From Oxalobacteraceae sp. CFBP 8761 (GTDB lineage: Bacteria > Pseudomonadota > Gammaproteobacteria > Burkholderiales > Burkholderiaceae_D): 64,000 nucleotides of DNA. Shown piece by piece: positions 16,847-25,676 of this stretch (the first letter of the stretch is position 1; each line of letters starts with the position of its first letter). The translations under genes and the position numbers were made by a program. The stretch is taken from NCBI GenBank assembly GCA_014841595.1, contig JACYUE010000001.1:785654-849653 (forward strand). The letters are read 5' to 3'. The notes below the pieces were generated by a model. The model worked only from the letters and a program-made list of their open reading frames with translations. It searched no databases and was not told where the DNA came from.

Positions 16847-17806
16847 ATGGAAAACGAAATTCTGCTTGCCCAGCCACGCGGCTTTTGCGCTGGCGTGGAC
16901 CGCGCCATCGAAATCGTCGAGCGCGCCCTGACCCAATTCGGCGCCCCGATCTATGTGCGCCATGAAATCGTGCACAACGCCTATGTCGTGGCCGACCTGC
17001 GCACCAAGGGCGCGATCTTCATTGAGCAGCTCGAAGACGTCCCGCCGGGCAACACCCTGGTGTTTTCGGCCCATGGCGTCTCGAAAGCGGTGCGGGCCGA
17101 TGCCGAAGCGCGCGGCCTGACGATCTTCGACGCCACCTGTCCATTGGTGACCAAGGTGCACGTCGAAGTGGCCAAGATGCGCAAACTCGGCGCCGAGATC
17201 ATCATGATTGGCCACGACGGCCACCCGGAAGTCGAAGGGACGATGGGCCAGGCTGAAGAAGGCATGCACCTGGTCGAGACGGTTGCCGATGTCGAGAACC
17301 TGCAGGTGCGCAACCCTGACCTGCTGGCGTATGTGTCGCAAACCACGTTGTCGGTCGACGACACGGCCGACATCATCGACGCGCTCAAGGTGCGCTTCCC
17401 GAACATCATCGAGCCGAAAAAAGGCGACATCTGCTACGCCACCACCAACCGCCAGGAAGCCGTCAAGTTCCTCGCGCCGCAGGTCGAAGTGGTGATCGTC
17501 GTCGGTAGCCCCAACAGCTCGAACTCGAACCGCCTGCGCGAAGTGGCCGACAAGATGGGCACGCCTGCCTATATGGTCGACAACGCTGCCGCCATCGATC
17601 CGGCCTGGATCTCCGGCAAGAAACGCATCGGCGTCACCGCCGGCGCATCGGCGCCCGAGGTACTGGTGCAAGCCGTGATCGACCGCCTGAAGCAACTGGG
17701 CGCGGCCAGTGTGCGCGCCCTCGAAGGCGTTGAAGAGAATGTCACGTTCCCGCTGCCGAAAGGCCTGGATGGCGTTCGGCAGGTTGCCTTCAAGGCGGAA
17801 GGCTGA
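16847..17806 (+). CDS. ispH: 4-hydroxy-3-methylbut-2-enyl diphosphate reductase
   Basis: 319 residues. The last enzyme of the MEP isoprenoid pathway, reducing HMBPP to IPP and DMAPP with an iron-sulfur cluster. The three cluster Cys are visible: [11 protein letters not shown] (Cys14), [11 protein letters not shown] (near 98) and [11 protein letters not shown] (near 198), together with the catalytic Glu region. NSSNSNRL and TAGASAPE complete the family pattern. Full length. AAGGAAGACT precedes the ATG. Second gene of the slpA-ispH pair. Confidence 0.97.
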   Translation: MENEILLAQPRGFCAGVDRAIEIVERALTQFGAPIYVRHEIVHNAYVVADLRTKGAIFIEQLEDVPPGNTLVFSAHGVSKAVRADAEARGLTIFDATCPLVTKVHVEVAKMRKLGAEIIMIGHDGHPEVEGTMGQAEEGMHLVETVADVENLQVRNPDLLAYVSQTTLSVDDTADIIDALKVRFPNIIEPKKGDICYATTNRQEAVKFLAPQVEVVIVVGSPNSSNSNRLREVADKMGTPAYMVDNAAAIDPAWISGKKRIGVTAGASAPEVLVQAVIDRLKQLGAASVRALEGVEENVTFPLPKGLDGVRQVAFKAEG

Positions 17807-17861
17807 ACATTATTTTTCGTTCTGGCAGAAAACAAAAATTAGCTACTGCCGCCATTTACCG

Positions 17862-17891
17862 TTGTTAGTTTTCCGGCAGCCAAGCTATGAT
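17862..17891 (+). promoter_or_regulatory. Predicted sigma-70 promoter upstream of livH
   Basis: TTGTTA (17862-17867) and TATGAT (17886-17891) separated by 18 bases. Transcription would start near 17898 and run into the hairpin at 17980-18015 before livH. Motif match only. Confidence 0.5.
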
Positions 17892-17979
17892 GGCGGCGCT
17901 CGGATTTGTCGTAGCGATGCGCCCACCAGCGCGCCGTTCGGCCGCAGACAACGGTAAAGCAGCAGCTTCAGACCATGAG

Positions 17980-18015
17980 CGGCACGTCGGGATACCCCGG
18001 CGTGCCGTTTTTTGT
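17980..18015 (+). terminator. Terminator-like hairpin in the leader of livH
   Basis: Stem CGGCACGTCGGG / CCCCGGCGTGCCG followed by a run of T (GTTTTTTG), a classic Rho-independent terminator, ending 21 bases before livH. It may end slpA-ispH transcripts, end a short transcript from the promoter at 17862-17891, or act as an attenuator for the liv operon. Confidence 0.75.
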
Positions 18016-18036
18016 TATTGCACAACAGGCGGAATG

Positions 18037-18966
18037 ATGGAAACCTTTATCCAACAACTACTGAACGGGCTCGTGCTCGGCAGTATGTATGCGCTGGTCG
18101 CGCTCGGCTACACGATGGTGTACGGCGTCCTCAACCTGATCAATTTCGCCCACGGCGACGTGTTGATGATCGGCGCAATGATCGGCCTGACCATCCTGCA
18201 ATTGCTTGAAGCTTATGTGCCTGGCCTGCCTGGCTATGTACAGCTGGCACTCGCGATCCTTGGCGCCATTCCCGTCACCATGCTGGTCAATATCCTGATC
18301 GAACGCATTGCCTACCGCCGCCTGCGCAATGCACCGCGCCTGGCGCCGTTGATCACGGCCATCGGCATCTCGATCCTGCTGCAAACGTTCGCGATGATGA
18401 TCTGGGGCCGCAGCCCGTTGCCGTTCCCGCAGTTGCTGTCGTCCGAACCGATCATGATCGGCGGCGCCATGATCTCGCAGACCCAGGTCTTGCTGCTCGT
18501 GCTGGCCGCGCTGGCGATGGGCAGCCTCGTGCTGCTGGTCGAGCGTACGCGAATGGGCCGCGCAATGCGCGCCGTGGCCGAAAACCCGCGTGTGGCTGGC
18601 CTGATGGGCATCGATACGAACCGCGTGATCGTCGCCACCTTCGCCATCGGCGCGGCGCTGGCCGCCGTGGCCGGCGTCATGTGGGGCGCCAACTACGCGT
18701 CGATCACGTTCACGATGGGCGTGCTGCCGGGCCTGAAGGCATTCTGCGCCGCAGTGCTGGGCGGGATCGGCAATATCTATGGCGCCATGATCGGTGGCCT
18801 CGTGCTGGGCATCATCGAAGCGCTGGGCGCCGGCTATATCGGCGACCTGACCGGTGGCTTCCTCGGCAGCCACTACCAGGACATCTTCGCCTTCGTGGTG
18901 CTGATCCTCGTGTTGACCCTGCGCCCGTCCGGCATCATGGGCGAACGCGTGGCCGACCGCGCTTAA
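18037..18966 (+). CDS. livH: Branched-chain amino acid ABC transporter permease LivH
   Basis: 309 residues. Inner-membrane permease of the HAAT family importing Leu, Ile and Val or related substrates. The N-terminus METFIQQLLNGLVLGSMYAL and YTMVYGVLNLINFAHGDVLMIGA are diagnostic; about eight hydrophobic helices follow, with the LivH-type loop MRAVAENPRVAGLMGID near 180 that contacts the ATPases. An ATG directly upstream at 18034 is in frame; 18037 is preferred from spacing to AGG and the usual family start. First gene of livHMGF, 12 bases ahead of livM. The periplasmic binding protein gene is not present. Confidence 0.94.
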   Translation: METFIQQLLNGLVLGSMYALVALGYTMVYGVLNLINFAHGDVLMIGAMIGLTILQLLEAYVPGLPGYVQLALAILGAIPVTMLVNILIERIAYRRLRNAPRLAPLITAIGISILLQTFAMMIWGRSPLPFPQLLSSEPIMIGGAMISQTQVLLLVLAALAMGSLVLLVERTRMGRAMRAVAENPRVAGLMGIDTNRVIVATFAIGAALAAVAGVMWGANYASITFTMGVLPGLKAFCAAVLGGIGNIYGAMIGGLVLGIIEALGAGYIGDLTGGFLGSHYQDIFAFVVLILVLTLRPSGIMGERVADRA

Positions 18967-18978
18967 CCGGAGCACACC

Positions 18979-20190
18979 ATGGCACTCCTGACGTTCGACA
19001 CCCAGCACAAGCCGCGCCAGGCCTACACTAGCATGGCGATCGTGCTGGTGCTGCTCCTGATCTTCCCGTTCTTTGCCGCGCAATTCGGTAACTCGTGGGT
19101 GCGCATCATCGACATCGCGCTGCTGTACATCATGCTCGCGCTTGGCCTGAACATCGTGGTGGGCTTCGCCGGCCTGCTCGACCTGGGCTATATCGCGTTC
19201 TTCGCCGTCGGCGCCTACCTGGTCGGCCTGTTCTCGTCGCCGCAGTTCGCCGCGCTGCTGGAATCGGTGATCTATTACTCGCCCGCCATCGGCGAGGCAC
19301 TGGTCGCGTTCTTCGGCCCCGAGATCCAGCAGAACGGCATCCACCTGTCGCTGTGGGCGATCGTGCCGCTGGCAGCCTTGTCCGCCGCGCTGTGCGGCGC
19401 GCTGCTGGGCGCTCCGACGCTCAAATTGCGCGGTGACTACCTCGCCATCGTGACGCTGGGCTTTGGCGAGATCATCCGGATCTTCATGAACAACCTGAAC
19501 GACCCGATCAACTTCACCAACGGGCCGCAGGGGATCAATATGATCGACCCGATCCGCGTCTTCGGGGTGTCGCTGGCGGGCGAGGCGGGCTCCAACGCCA
19601 CCGTGCACATCGGCAGCTACGCGATGCCGTCCGTGAACGCGTATTACTTCCTGTTCCTGGCGCTGGTGATTGCGTCGATCTTCATCACCGGTCGCCTGCA
19701 GCATTCGCGCCTGGGCCGCGCCTGGGTGGCGATCCGCGAAGATGAGATCGCCGCCAAGGCGATGGGCATCAATACCCGCAACGTCAAGCTGCTTGCCTTT
19801 GCGATGGGCGCCTCGTTTGGCGGCGTGGCCGGCGCGATGTTCGGCGCGTTCCAGGGTTTTGTTTCGCCGGAATCGTTCTCGCTGACCGAGTCGATCGCCG
19901 TGCTGGCCATGGTGGTGCTCGGCGGCATCGGCCACATCCCGGGCGTCGTGCTGGGCGGCGTGTTGCTGGCGGCCCTGCCGGAAGTGCTGCGCCACGTGGT
20001 CGACCCGGCCCAGCAGGCGCTGTTCGGCAAGGTGATCATCGAAGCCGAAGTGCTGCGCCAGTTGCTGTACGGCCTGGCGCTGGTATTGATCATGCTGGTG
20101 CGCCCGGCCGGCCTGTGGCCGTCGCCCAACAAGGAAGAGCGGCCCAACGCCGCGCTGGCGCGTGACGACGAAGAAGCGAGTACCACATGA
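18979..20190 (+). CDS. livM: Branched-chain amino acid ABC transporter permease LivM
   Basis: 403 residues. Second HAAT permease, with about ten hydrophobic helices and the hallmark GLNIVVGFAGLLDLGYIAFFAVGAY near residue 55, GAPTLKLRGDYLAIVTLGFGEIIRIF near 145, and the cytoplasmic coupling loop AWVAIREDEIAAKAMGIN near 248. The C-terminal tail after GLWPSPNKEE is charged. It overlaps livG by 4 bases (ATGA), so translation is coupled. Confidence 0.95.
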   Translation: MALLTFDTQHKPRQAYTSMAIVLVLLLIFPFFAAQFGNSWVRIIDIALLYIMLALGLNIVVGFAGLLDLGYIAFFAVGAYLVGLFSSPQFAALLESVIYYSPAIGEALVAFFGPEIQQNGIHLSLWAIVPLAALSAALCGALLGAPTLKLRGDYLAIVTLGFGEIIRIFMNNLNDPINFTNGPQGINMIDPIRVFGVSLAGEAGSNATVHIGSYAMPSVNAYYFLFLALVIASIFITGRLQHSRLGRAWVAIREDEIAAKAMGINTRNVKLLAFAMGASFGGVAGAMFGAFQGFVSPESFSLTESIAVLAMVVLGGIGHIPGVVLGGVLLAALPEVLRHVVDPAQQALFGKVIIEAEVLRQLLYGLALVLIMLVRPAGLWPSPNKEERPNAALARDDEEASTT

Positions 20191-20957
20191 GCGAACAAGT
20201 CATTCTCAATATTGCCGGCGTCAACAAGCGCTTCGGCGGCCTGCAGGCGCTGACCGATGTCGGCATCCGGATCAAGCAGGGCCAGATCTACGGCCTGATC
20301 GGCCCCAACGGGGCCGGAAAGACCACGTTCTTCAATGTGATCACGGGCCTGTACCAGCCCGACAGCGGCACGTTCGAGCTGGCCGGCAAGGCGTATTCGC
20401 CGTCGGCCCCGCACGACGTGGCCAGGGCCGGTATTGCGCGCACGTTCCAGAACATCCGCCTGTTCGGCGAAATGAGCGCGCTGGAAAACGTCATGGTGGG
20501 CCGCCATGTTCGTACCAAACAGGGCGTGCTTGGTGCGATCCTGCGCCACAAGGCGGCGCGTGAAGAAGAACGGGCTATCCGTGTGCGCGCCCAGGAACTG
20601 CTCGATTTCGTGGGCATTGGCCAGTTCGCCAACCGCACGGCAAAATTTTTGTCGTACGGCGACCAGCGCCGCCTGGAAATTGCGCGCGCGCTGGCGACGG
20701 ATCCGCAATTGCTGGCGCTGGACGAGCCGGCGGCCGGCATGAACGCCACCGAAAAACTGGGTCTGCGCGAACTGCTCGTCAAGATCAAGGCGCAGGGCAA
20801 GACCGTGCTGCTGATCGAGCACGACGTCAAACTGATGATGGGTCTGTGCGACCGTATCACGGTGCTCGAATACGGCAAGCAGATCGCCGAAGGTGTGCCG
20901 GCCGAGATCCAGAAGAACCAGGCGGTGATCGACGCCTATCTGGGAGGTGCTCACTGA
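20187..20957 (+). CDS. livG: Branched-chain amino acid ABC transporter ATPase LivG
   Basis: 256 residues. Cytoplasmic ATPase with Walker A GPNGAGKTTF (near 37), Q-loop TFQNIRLF, a slightly atypical signature LSYGDQRRLEIARAL in place of LSGGQ, as is usual for LivG, and Walker B LLALDEPAAGMN. The longer insertion after the Q-loop (VRTKQGVLGAILRHKAAREEE) is also LivG-like. It overlaps livM by 4 bases and livF by one base (TGATG). Confidence 0.96.
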   Translation: MSEQVILNIAGVNKRFGGLQALTDVGIRIKQGQIYGLIGPNGAGKTTFFNVITGLYQPDSGTFELAGKAYSPSAPHDVARAGIARTFQNIRLFGEMSALENVMVGRHVRTKQGVLGAILRHKAAREEERAIRVRAQELLDFVGIGQFANRTAKFLSYGDQRRLEIARALATDPQLLALDEPAAGMNATEKLGLRELLVKIKAQGKTVLLIEHDVKLMMGLCDRITVLEYGKQIAEGVPAEIQKNQAVIDAYLGGAH

Positions 20958-21703
20958 TGGACGCAACGATGGACGCAATGAAGAGTGAAACGATCCTGCA
21001 AATATCGGGTCTGAAGGTGGCGTATGGCGGCATCAAGGCGGTCAAGGGGATCGATCTGCAAGTGGCGCGCGGCGAACTGGTTACACTGATTGGCGCGAAT
21101 GGCGCCGGCAAGACCACGACCCTGAAGGCCATCACCGGCACGCTGCCGCCATGCAAGGTCGAAGGCGACATCAGCTACCTGGGGCAGCCGCTGCGCGGTA
21201 CGCAGTCGTTCCGCATGGTCCAGCAAAAGCTGGCCATGGTGCCGGAAGGGCGGGGCGTGTTCACCCGCATGTCGATTCACGAAAACCTGTTGATGGGCGC
21301 CTACACGCGCAATGACAAGGCCGGCATCGACGCCGATATCGAAAAATGGTACAGCGTGTTCCCGCGCCTGAAGGAACGTGCGGCCCAGTTGGCGGGGACG
21401 CTTTCGGGCGGCGAGCAGCAGATGCTGGCAATGGCGCGCGCGCTGATGTGCCATCCGACGCTGCTGTTGCTCGACGAGCCGTCGATGGGCCTGTCGCCGA
21501 TCATGGTCGAAAAGATTTTCGAGGTGATCCGCGATGTATCGCAGCAGGGCATCACGATCCTGCTGGTCGAGCAGAATGCCAAGCTGGCGCTGCAGGCCGC
21601 GCACCGCGGCTATGTGATGGAGTCGGGCGAGGTCACCATGACTGGCAATGCGCGCGACATGCTGACCGATCCGCGCGTGCAGGCGGCGTATCTGGGCGAA
21701 TAA
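20957..21703 (+). CDS. livF: Branched-chain amino acid ABC transporter ATPase LivF
   Basis: 248 residues from the ATG overlapping the livG stop; in-frame ATGs at 20969 and 20978 are alternatives. Walker A GANGAGKTTTLKAITG (near 50), Q-loop MVPEGRGVF, signature LSGGEQQMLAMARAL, Walker B LLLLDEPSMGLSP, and the family ending LTDPRVQAAYLGE. Partner ATPase of LivG. A strong terminator closes the operon 14 bases after the stop. Confidence 0.96.
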   Translation: MDATMDAMKSETILQISGLKVAYGGIKAVKGIDLQVARGELVTLIGANGAGKTTTLKAITGTLPPCKVEGDISYLGQPLRGTQSFRMVQQKLAMVPEGRGVFTRMSIHENLLMGAYTRNDKAGIDADIEKWYSVFPRLKERAAQLAGTLSGGEQQMLAMARALMCHPTLLLLDEPSMGLSPIMVEKIFEVIRDVSQQGITILLVEQNAKLALQAAHRGYVMESGEVTMTGNARDMLTDPRVQAAYLGE

Positions 21704-21716
21704 AGTACGCGCACGT

Positions 21717-21756
21717 AAAAATGGCCGGGACGCTTGCGCGCCCCGGCCATTTTTTT
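21717..21756. terminator. Bidirectional terminator between livF and the phasin gene
   Basis: Stem AAAATGGCCGGG / CCCGGCCATTTT with flanking A and T runs, between two convergent genes. Confidence 0.9.
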
Positions 21757-21778
21757 ACCGGTCAGTGATGCTGCAGTA

Positions 21779-22351
21779 TTACGCAGCAGCAGCCGTTGCG
21801 GCGTTGGTGGCTTTGGCAGCGGTGGCCGAGAATTGCGACACGGCTGCGTTCACATTGGTTTCGATGGCTTCGACAGCCTGCTTCGAGGTCTTGCTGAACT
21901 GCTCGTAACCGGCATTGGCGTTGCTGATGGCGGTCTTGACGGCGGCGACGAAGTTCTCCGAACCGGCCGGTGCATTCTTGCTCACTTCGTCGACCAGCGA
22001 AATCACCTTGCGGTTGGCTTCGACGATCTGGCTTTCGGCTGCTTTCGAGAATTCAGCGCCGGTGCCGCTGGCGATCGACGCCAGCTGACGGCTGTAGGCC
22101 ATGGCTTTTTCAGCGTTTGGCTGTGCCTGGGTAGCGGCCAGCGAGAAGAATTCTTGTGGATCCTTGGCGCTCAGCAGCTTGCTGGTGAGTGCCGACGATT
22201 CTTCGAGGCTGGCGCGTGCGGTGCTGATGTTCAGGGCGACCAGTTTTTCCATGCTTTCGAACGTCTTCGACGTCAGCGACGAAAACAGGGCGAACTGCGA
22301 CTCCAGGCTGGTCTTGGTGGCGGTCGAAAACTGCTCAGGGATTGCAAACAT
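21779..22351 (-). CDS. phaP: Phasin family protein
   Basis: 190 residues from the ATG at 22351, with GGAGAGACAC ahead of it. It matches the Burkholderiales phasin family: FAIPEQFSTATKTSLESQFALFSSLTSKTFESMEKLVALN at the N-terminus, then long amphipathic helices and an Ala/Thr-rich C-terminus. Phasins coat polyhydroxyalkanoate granules and control their number and size. It has no Cys and hardly any aromatic residues outside the N-terminus. It stands alone; PHA synthase genes are not in this window. The upstream frame is open further but without a ribosome site. Confidence 0.92.
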   Translation of the reverse strand: MFAIPEQFSTATKTSLESQFALFSSLTSKTFESMEKLVALNISTARASLEESSALTSKLLSAKDPQEFFSLAATQAQPNAEKAMAYSRQLASIASGTGAEFSKAAESQIVEANRKVISLVDEVSKNAPAGSENFVAAVKTAISNANAGYEQFSKTSKQAVEAIETNVNAAVSQFSATAAKATNAATAAAA

Positions 22352-22674
22352 GTGTCTCTCCAAAATGTTACGTTTCGTGAATGGACTATTGCTCGGGTGG
22401 GGCAGGCTCTTCGGCAAACGCGATGAAACTCTTCTTTTGTGCACCGCAACAGGGCAGATTTTGTGCCACTTCGTTTGAGGCGTCAAGCGATTTTGATGCG
22501 ATGCACAATCCGTGGTACAGAAGTGACAAGAATGCATTTGCTATGAGAAAGCTCAATTGATCTACCGCAAACGAACATTCTTTTTCGCTGTTTAATTGCA
22601 CTAAAACGGTGTGCTAGACTCGGTTCTTGTCTTTACCTTAACTCTGTCATTTCTTTCGGGACATTACTGCGCTC
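22352..22674. other. Divergent intergenic region, phasin / DMT exporter
   Basis: 323 bases with no gene visible. A weak forward promoter candidate is TTAATT (22592-22597) and TAGACT (22615-22620) with 17 bases between. The phasin promoter should also lie here. Confidence 0.35.
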
Positions 22675-23601
22675 ATGTCACAGCCTGCCATTCTGCCGCC
22701 GGTTACCGCTCCCGTCCCGACTGCTCCATGGCTGTCGCCGGTACCACTGTTTTTTGTCCTGTTGTGGAGCACCGGCTTCATCGTCGCCAAATTCGGCCTG
22801 CCCTATGCGCCGCCGCTGACCTTCCTGATCGTGCGCTGCCTGGGCGTGCTGGCCGTGCTGCTGCCGATCGTGCTGATCTGGCGTGCACCCTGGCCGCGCG
22901 GCCAGGTAATGCACGTCGCACTGGCTGGCTTGCTGTTACAGGCGGGGTACCTGGGCGGCGTCTGGGCAGCCATCGACCTGGGTATGCCGGCTGGCCTCAC
23001 GGCGCTGATCGTCGGCATGCAGCCCATCCTGACCGCTGCAGCCGCGCCGCTGATCGGCGAGCGCGTGCGGCGCCTGCAGTGGCTGGGCTTGCTGTTGGGC
23101 CTGTCCGGTGTGGCCCTCGTCGTGTATGCCAAGCTGGGCGTTGCCGGCATGTCGCCGGTCGCGCTGGCCCTGTGCCTGTTTGCGCTGCTGTGCATCACGA
23201 CCGGCACGCTGTATCAGCGCCGTTTCTGCCCACAGTTCGATCTGCGTACCGGCACCGCGATCCAGTTCAGCGCCACGGTGCTTGTGCTGATTCCACTGGC
23301 CATCTGGCTGGAAGACCTTGATCCCGGGTTCAGCCGCATCACCTGGAGTGCCGACTTTATCCTGGCGCTGGTGTGGTCGGTGCTGGCGCTGTCGATCGGC
23401 GCCATCTTCCTGTTGTTTACCCTGATCCGGCGCAGCCAGGCCACGGAAGTGACGAGCCTGATGTACCTGACCCCGCCCACCACCGCCATCATGGCCTGGC
23501 TGCTGTTCGGCGAATCGTTCAGTCTGCTCGGGCTAGTCGGGATGGTCGTTGCCGTGACCGGCGTCGCGTTTGTCGTCAAGAAACCAAGGAACCCTCAATG
23601 A
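22675..23601 (+). CDS. EamA/DMT-superfamily transporter
   Basis: 308 residues with ten hydrophobic helices in two EamA repeats (about 20-150 and 165-300). The first helix, PLFFVLLWSTGFIVAKFGLPYA, and the end of repeat two, LTPPTTAIMAWLLFGESFSLLGLVGMVVAVTGVAFVVKK, are typical of the family. Members export amino acids or metabolites across the inner membrane; the substrate is not predictable. It overlaps the nitroreductase gene by 4 bases (ATGA), so the two are translationally coupled. Confidence 0.9.
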   Translation: MSQPAILPPVTAPVPTAPWLSPVPLFFVLLWSTGFIVAKFGLPYAPPLTFLIVRCLGVLAVLLPIVLIWRAPWPRGQVMHVALAGLLLQAGYLGGVWAAIDLGMPAGLTALIVGMQPILTAAAAPLIGERVRRLQWLGLLLGLSGVALVVYAKLGVAGMSPVALALCLFALLCITTGTLYQRRFCPQFDLRTGTAIQFSATVLVLIPLAIWLEDLDPGFSRITWSADFILALVWSVLALSIGAIFLLFTLIRRSQATEVTSLMYLTPPTTAIMAWLLFGESFSLLGLVGMVVAVTGVAFVVKKPRNPQ

Positions 23602-24293
23602 TCAGCAGTCCCAGCCAGGAAGCGGTCGATGCCGCCATCACGTCGCGCCGCTCGATCCGCGCTTTTCTCGACAAGCCGGTGGAACGCGACGAGATCGCGC
23701 GCATCCTCGACGTTGCCGCGCGGGCGCCGTCCGGCACCAATACGCAGCCGTGGAAGGTGTATGTGCTCACTGGCGCGGCGCGTACGCGGCTGTCGAATGC
23801 GATCCTGGCGGTCAATGCCGATCCCGAACAAGCGCGCGGGCACACCGAGGAATACGCCTACTACCCGCGCGAATGGACGTCGCCGTATATCGACCGCCGG
23901 CGCAAGGTCGGCTGGGATCTCTACAGCTTGCTTGGCCTGGGCCGCGACAACAAAGCCGGCATGGCGGCCCAGCATGCCCGCAACTACGCGTTCTTCGATG
24001 CGCCGGTGGGGTTGATCTTCACGATCGACCGCATCATGGCGCAGGGTTCGTGGCTCGACTACGGCATGTTTTTACAGAACATCATGGTGGCAGCGCGCGC
24101 GCGGGGCCTCGACACCTGCCCGCAAGCGGCGTTCACGCAGTATCATCGGATCATCAGCGCCGAACTTGATCTGCCGGCCAGCGAGATGGTGGTGTGCGGC
24201 ATGGCGCTGGGCTGGGCCGATCCAACGCGCATCGAGAATACTCTGATGACCGAGCGCGAACCGATCCACGGCTTCGCCCGCTTCATGGAGTAA
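23598..24293 (+). CDS. Nitroreductase family FMN oxidoreductase
   Basis: 231 residues. Family signatures: AITSRRSIRAFLDKPVE (FMN phosphate-binding Arg residues, near 15-30), AARAPSGTNTQPWKVYV (near 45), GMFLQNIMVAARARGLDTCPQAAF, and MVVCGMALGWADP near the C-terminus. Such enzymes reduce nitroaromatics, quinones or enones with NAD(P)H; the true substrate is unknown. It starts within the stop of the DMT exporter gene, so export and reduction of one class of compound may be linked, an inference from the overlap only. Confidence 0.92.
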   Translation: MISSPSQEAVDAAITSRRSIRAFLDKPVERDEIARILDVAARAPSGTNTQPWKVYVLTGAARTRLSNAILAVNADPEQARGHTEEYAYYPREWTSPYIDRRRKVGWDLYSLLGLGRDNKAGMAAQHARNYAFFDAPVGLIFTIDRIMAQGSWLDYGMFLQNIMVAARARGLDTCPQAAFTQYHRIISAELDLPASEMVVCGMALGWADPTRIENTLMTEREPIHGFARFME

Positions 24294-24392
24294 TGTAAAT
24301 ACCGTCAATATCCTGTTGATATCAAAAGGAAAATGGTTAACAGCTTCTTGTTGTATTAAGTCGCTTATTGCCGCACGGAATGTGAATTTTGC

Positions 24393-24420
24393 TTGCGATC
24401 GGACGTCGTTCCGCTACACT
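24393..24420 (+). promoter_or_regulatory. Predicted promoter of pbpG
   Basis: TTGCGA (24393-24398) and TACACT (24415-24420) with a 16-base spacer, about 40 bases before the chosen start of pbpG. Motif match only. Confidence 0.45.
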
Positions 24421-24459
24421 TCACTACGTATCTCATCTGTTCGGGTCAGGGGCTTCATC

Positions 24460-25626
24460 ATGTTCAAACTTGCTGTGGCTGCTGTGGTTGCCGCTTTATT
24501 TGCCTTTTCCCCAGTCCAGGCCGCCGGTGCTGGCGCAGGCGCGGGTGCGGGCGCCACCGAGCAGGCGAAGAAATCGTCTGCCGCCAAGAAAAAAGTCAAA
24601 CGCAAGGTCGTGCGCAAAACCACGGCCACACGCACCAAAAAAGCCAAACGTCAGGAACTCGCCGCCGCAGGCGACCGTCCGCGCATGATCCGCCGCGTCA
24701 AGACAGTGCGCGGCAAGCGCGTTGTTACTTACCAGCCGGTGCGCACTGCTGCCGCTGCGGTTGCAGTTGGCGTTGCCGCCAAAACCGTCGGCGACATGGC
24801 TGGTCTCGACAACACCGTCGATCCGCTGGCGCTGCGCTCGAATGTGGCTTACGTGGTCGATCAGAACAGCGCCGAAGTGCTGTTCGAGAAAAACGCCAAT
24901 GTCGCACTGCCGATCGCGTCGCTGACCAAGCTGATGACGGGCATGGTCGTGATGGACTCCAAGCAAGACCTCGACGAAGTATTGCGCGTGACCGATGACG
25001 ACGTCGATCGCCACAAGTTCAGCAGCTCACGCCTGCCGGTCGGCGCCAGCATGACGCGCCGCGAATTGCTCCATATTGCCCTGATGAGTTCCGAGAACCG
25101 CGCCGCGTCGGCGCTGGGCCGCAACTATCCGGGCGGCATCAGCGCCTTCGTCGGCGCGATGAACGCCAAGGCACGCCAGCTGGGCATGCGCGATACCCAT
25201 TACGTCGACTCCAGCGGCCTGTCGAGCCGCAACGTCTCGAGCGGGCGCGACCTGGCCAAGCTCGTCATGGCGGCACATGGCGACCCGGTACTGCGCGAAT
25301 TCTCGACCACGCCCAACTCCACCGTGCAAGCCAGCGGCCGCACGATGCACTATCGCAATACCAACTATCTGGTATCGCTGCCTGACTGGAATATCGGCCT
25401 GCAGAAGACCGGCTTCATCAACGAAGCAGGGCGCTGCCTGGTGATGCAGGCCATGATCCATGGCCGCAATGTGGTGATGGTGTTCCTGGATTCGAAGGGC
25501 AAGATGTCGCGTACGGCCGACGCCGGCCGGATTCGCCGCCTGATCGAGTCGCTGCCCGACCGCATGGATGTCGATGCGATCCGGCCATCGACCATTACCG
25601 CCAGCGCGCCAGGCCTGGCGCGCTAA
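24460..25626 (+). CDS. pbpG: D-alanyl-D-alanine endopeptidase (PBP7 type)
   Basis: 388 residues from the ATG at 24460, which gives a clean signal peptide (MFKLAVAAVVAALFAFSPVQAA); the upstream frame is open but unsupported. A Gly/Ala tract and a very basic linker (KKSSAAKKKVKRKVV and on, about 33-85) precede the peptidase S11 domain (about 125-385). The catalytic triad of motifs is SLTK (near 152), SEN (near 214) and KTG (near 334). It cuts D-Ala-meso-DAP cross-links in peptidoglycan in the periplasm. The basic linker, unusual in length, might bind teichoic-like or wall polymers or simply act as a spacer. A terminator follows directly. Confidence 0.9.
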   Translation: MFKLAVAAVVAALFAFSPVQAAGAGAGAGAGATEQAKKSSAAKKKVKRKVVRKTTATRTKKAKRQELAAAGDRPRMIRRVKTVRGKRVVTYQPVRTAAAAVAVGVAAKTVGDMAGLDNTVDPLALRSNVAYVVDQNSAEVLFEKNANVALPIASLTKLMTGMVVMDSKQDLDEVLRVTDDDVDRHKFSSSRLPVGASMTRRELLHIALMSSENRAASALGRNYPGGISAFVGAMNAKARQLGMRDTHYVDSSGLSSRNVSSGRDLAKLVMAAHGDPVLREFSTTPNSTVQASGRTMHYRNTNYLVSLPDWNIGLQKTGFINEAGRCLVMQAMIHGRNVVMVFLDSKGKMSRTADAGRIRRLIESLPDRMDVDAIRPSTITASAPGLAR

Positions 25627-25661
25627 ACAACAAGGGCAGGCCGCGCGCCTGCCCTTGTTGT
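25627..25661. terminator. Hairpin between pbpG and the IclR gene
   Basis: A 14-base-pair stem ACAACAAGGGCAGG / CCTGCCCTTGTTGT with a seven-base loop between convergent genes; the T-tract is short. Confidence 0.75.
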
Positions 25662-25676
25662 GTCTGCTCTCGTGTT

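Noticed and set aside
18058..19995. 645-codon reverse open frame
   Set aside because: Antisense to livH and livM, very rich in His, Gln and Arg; no family signature.
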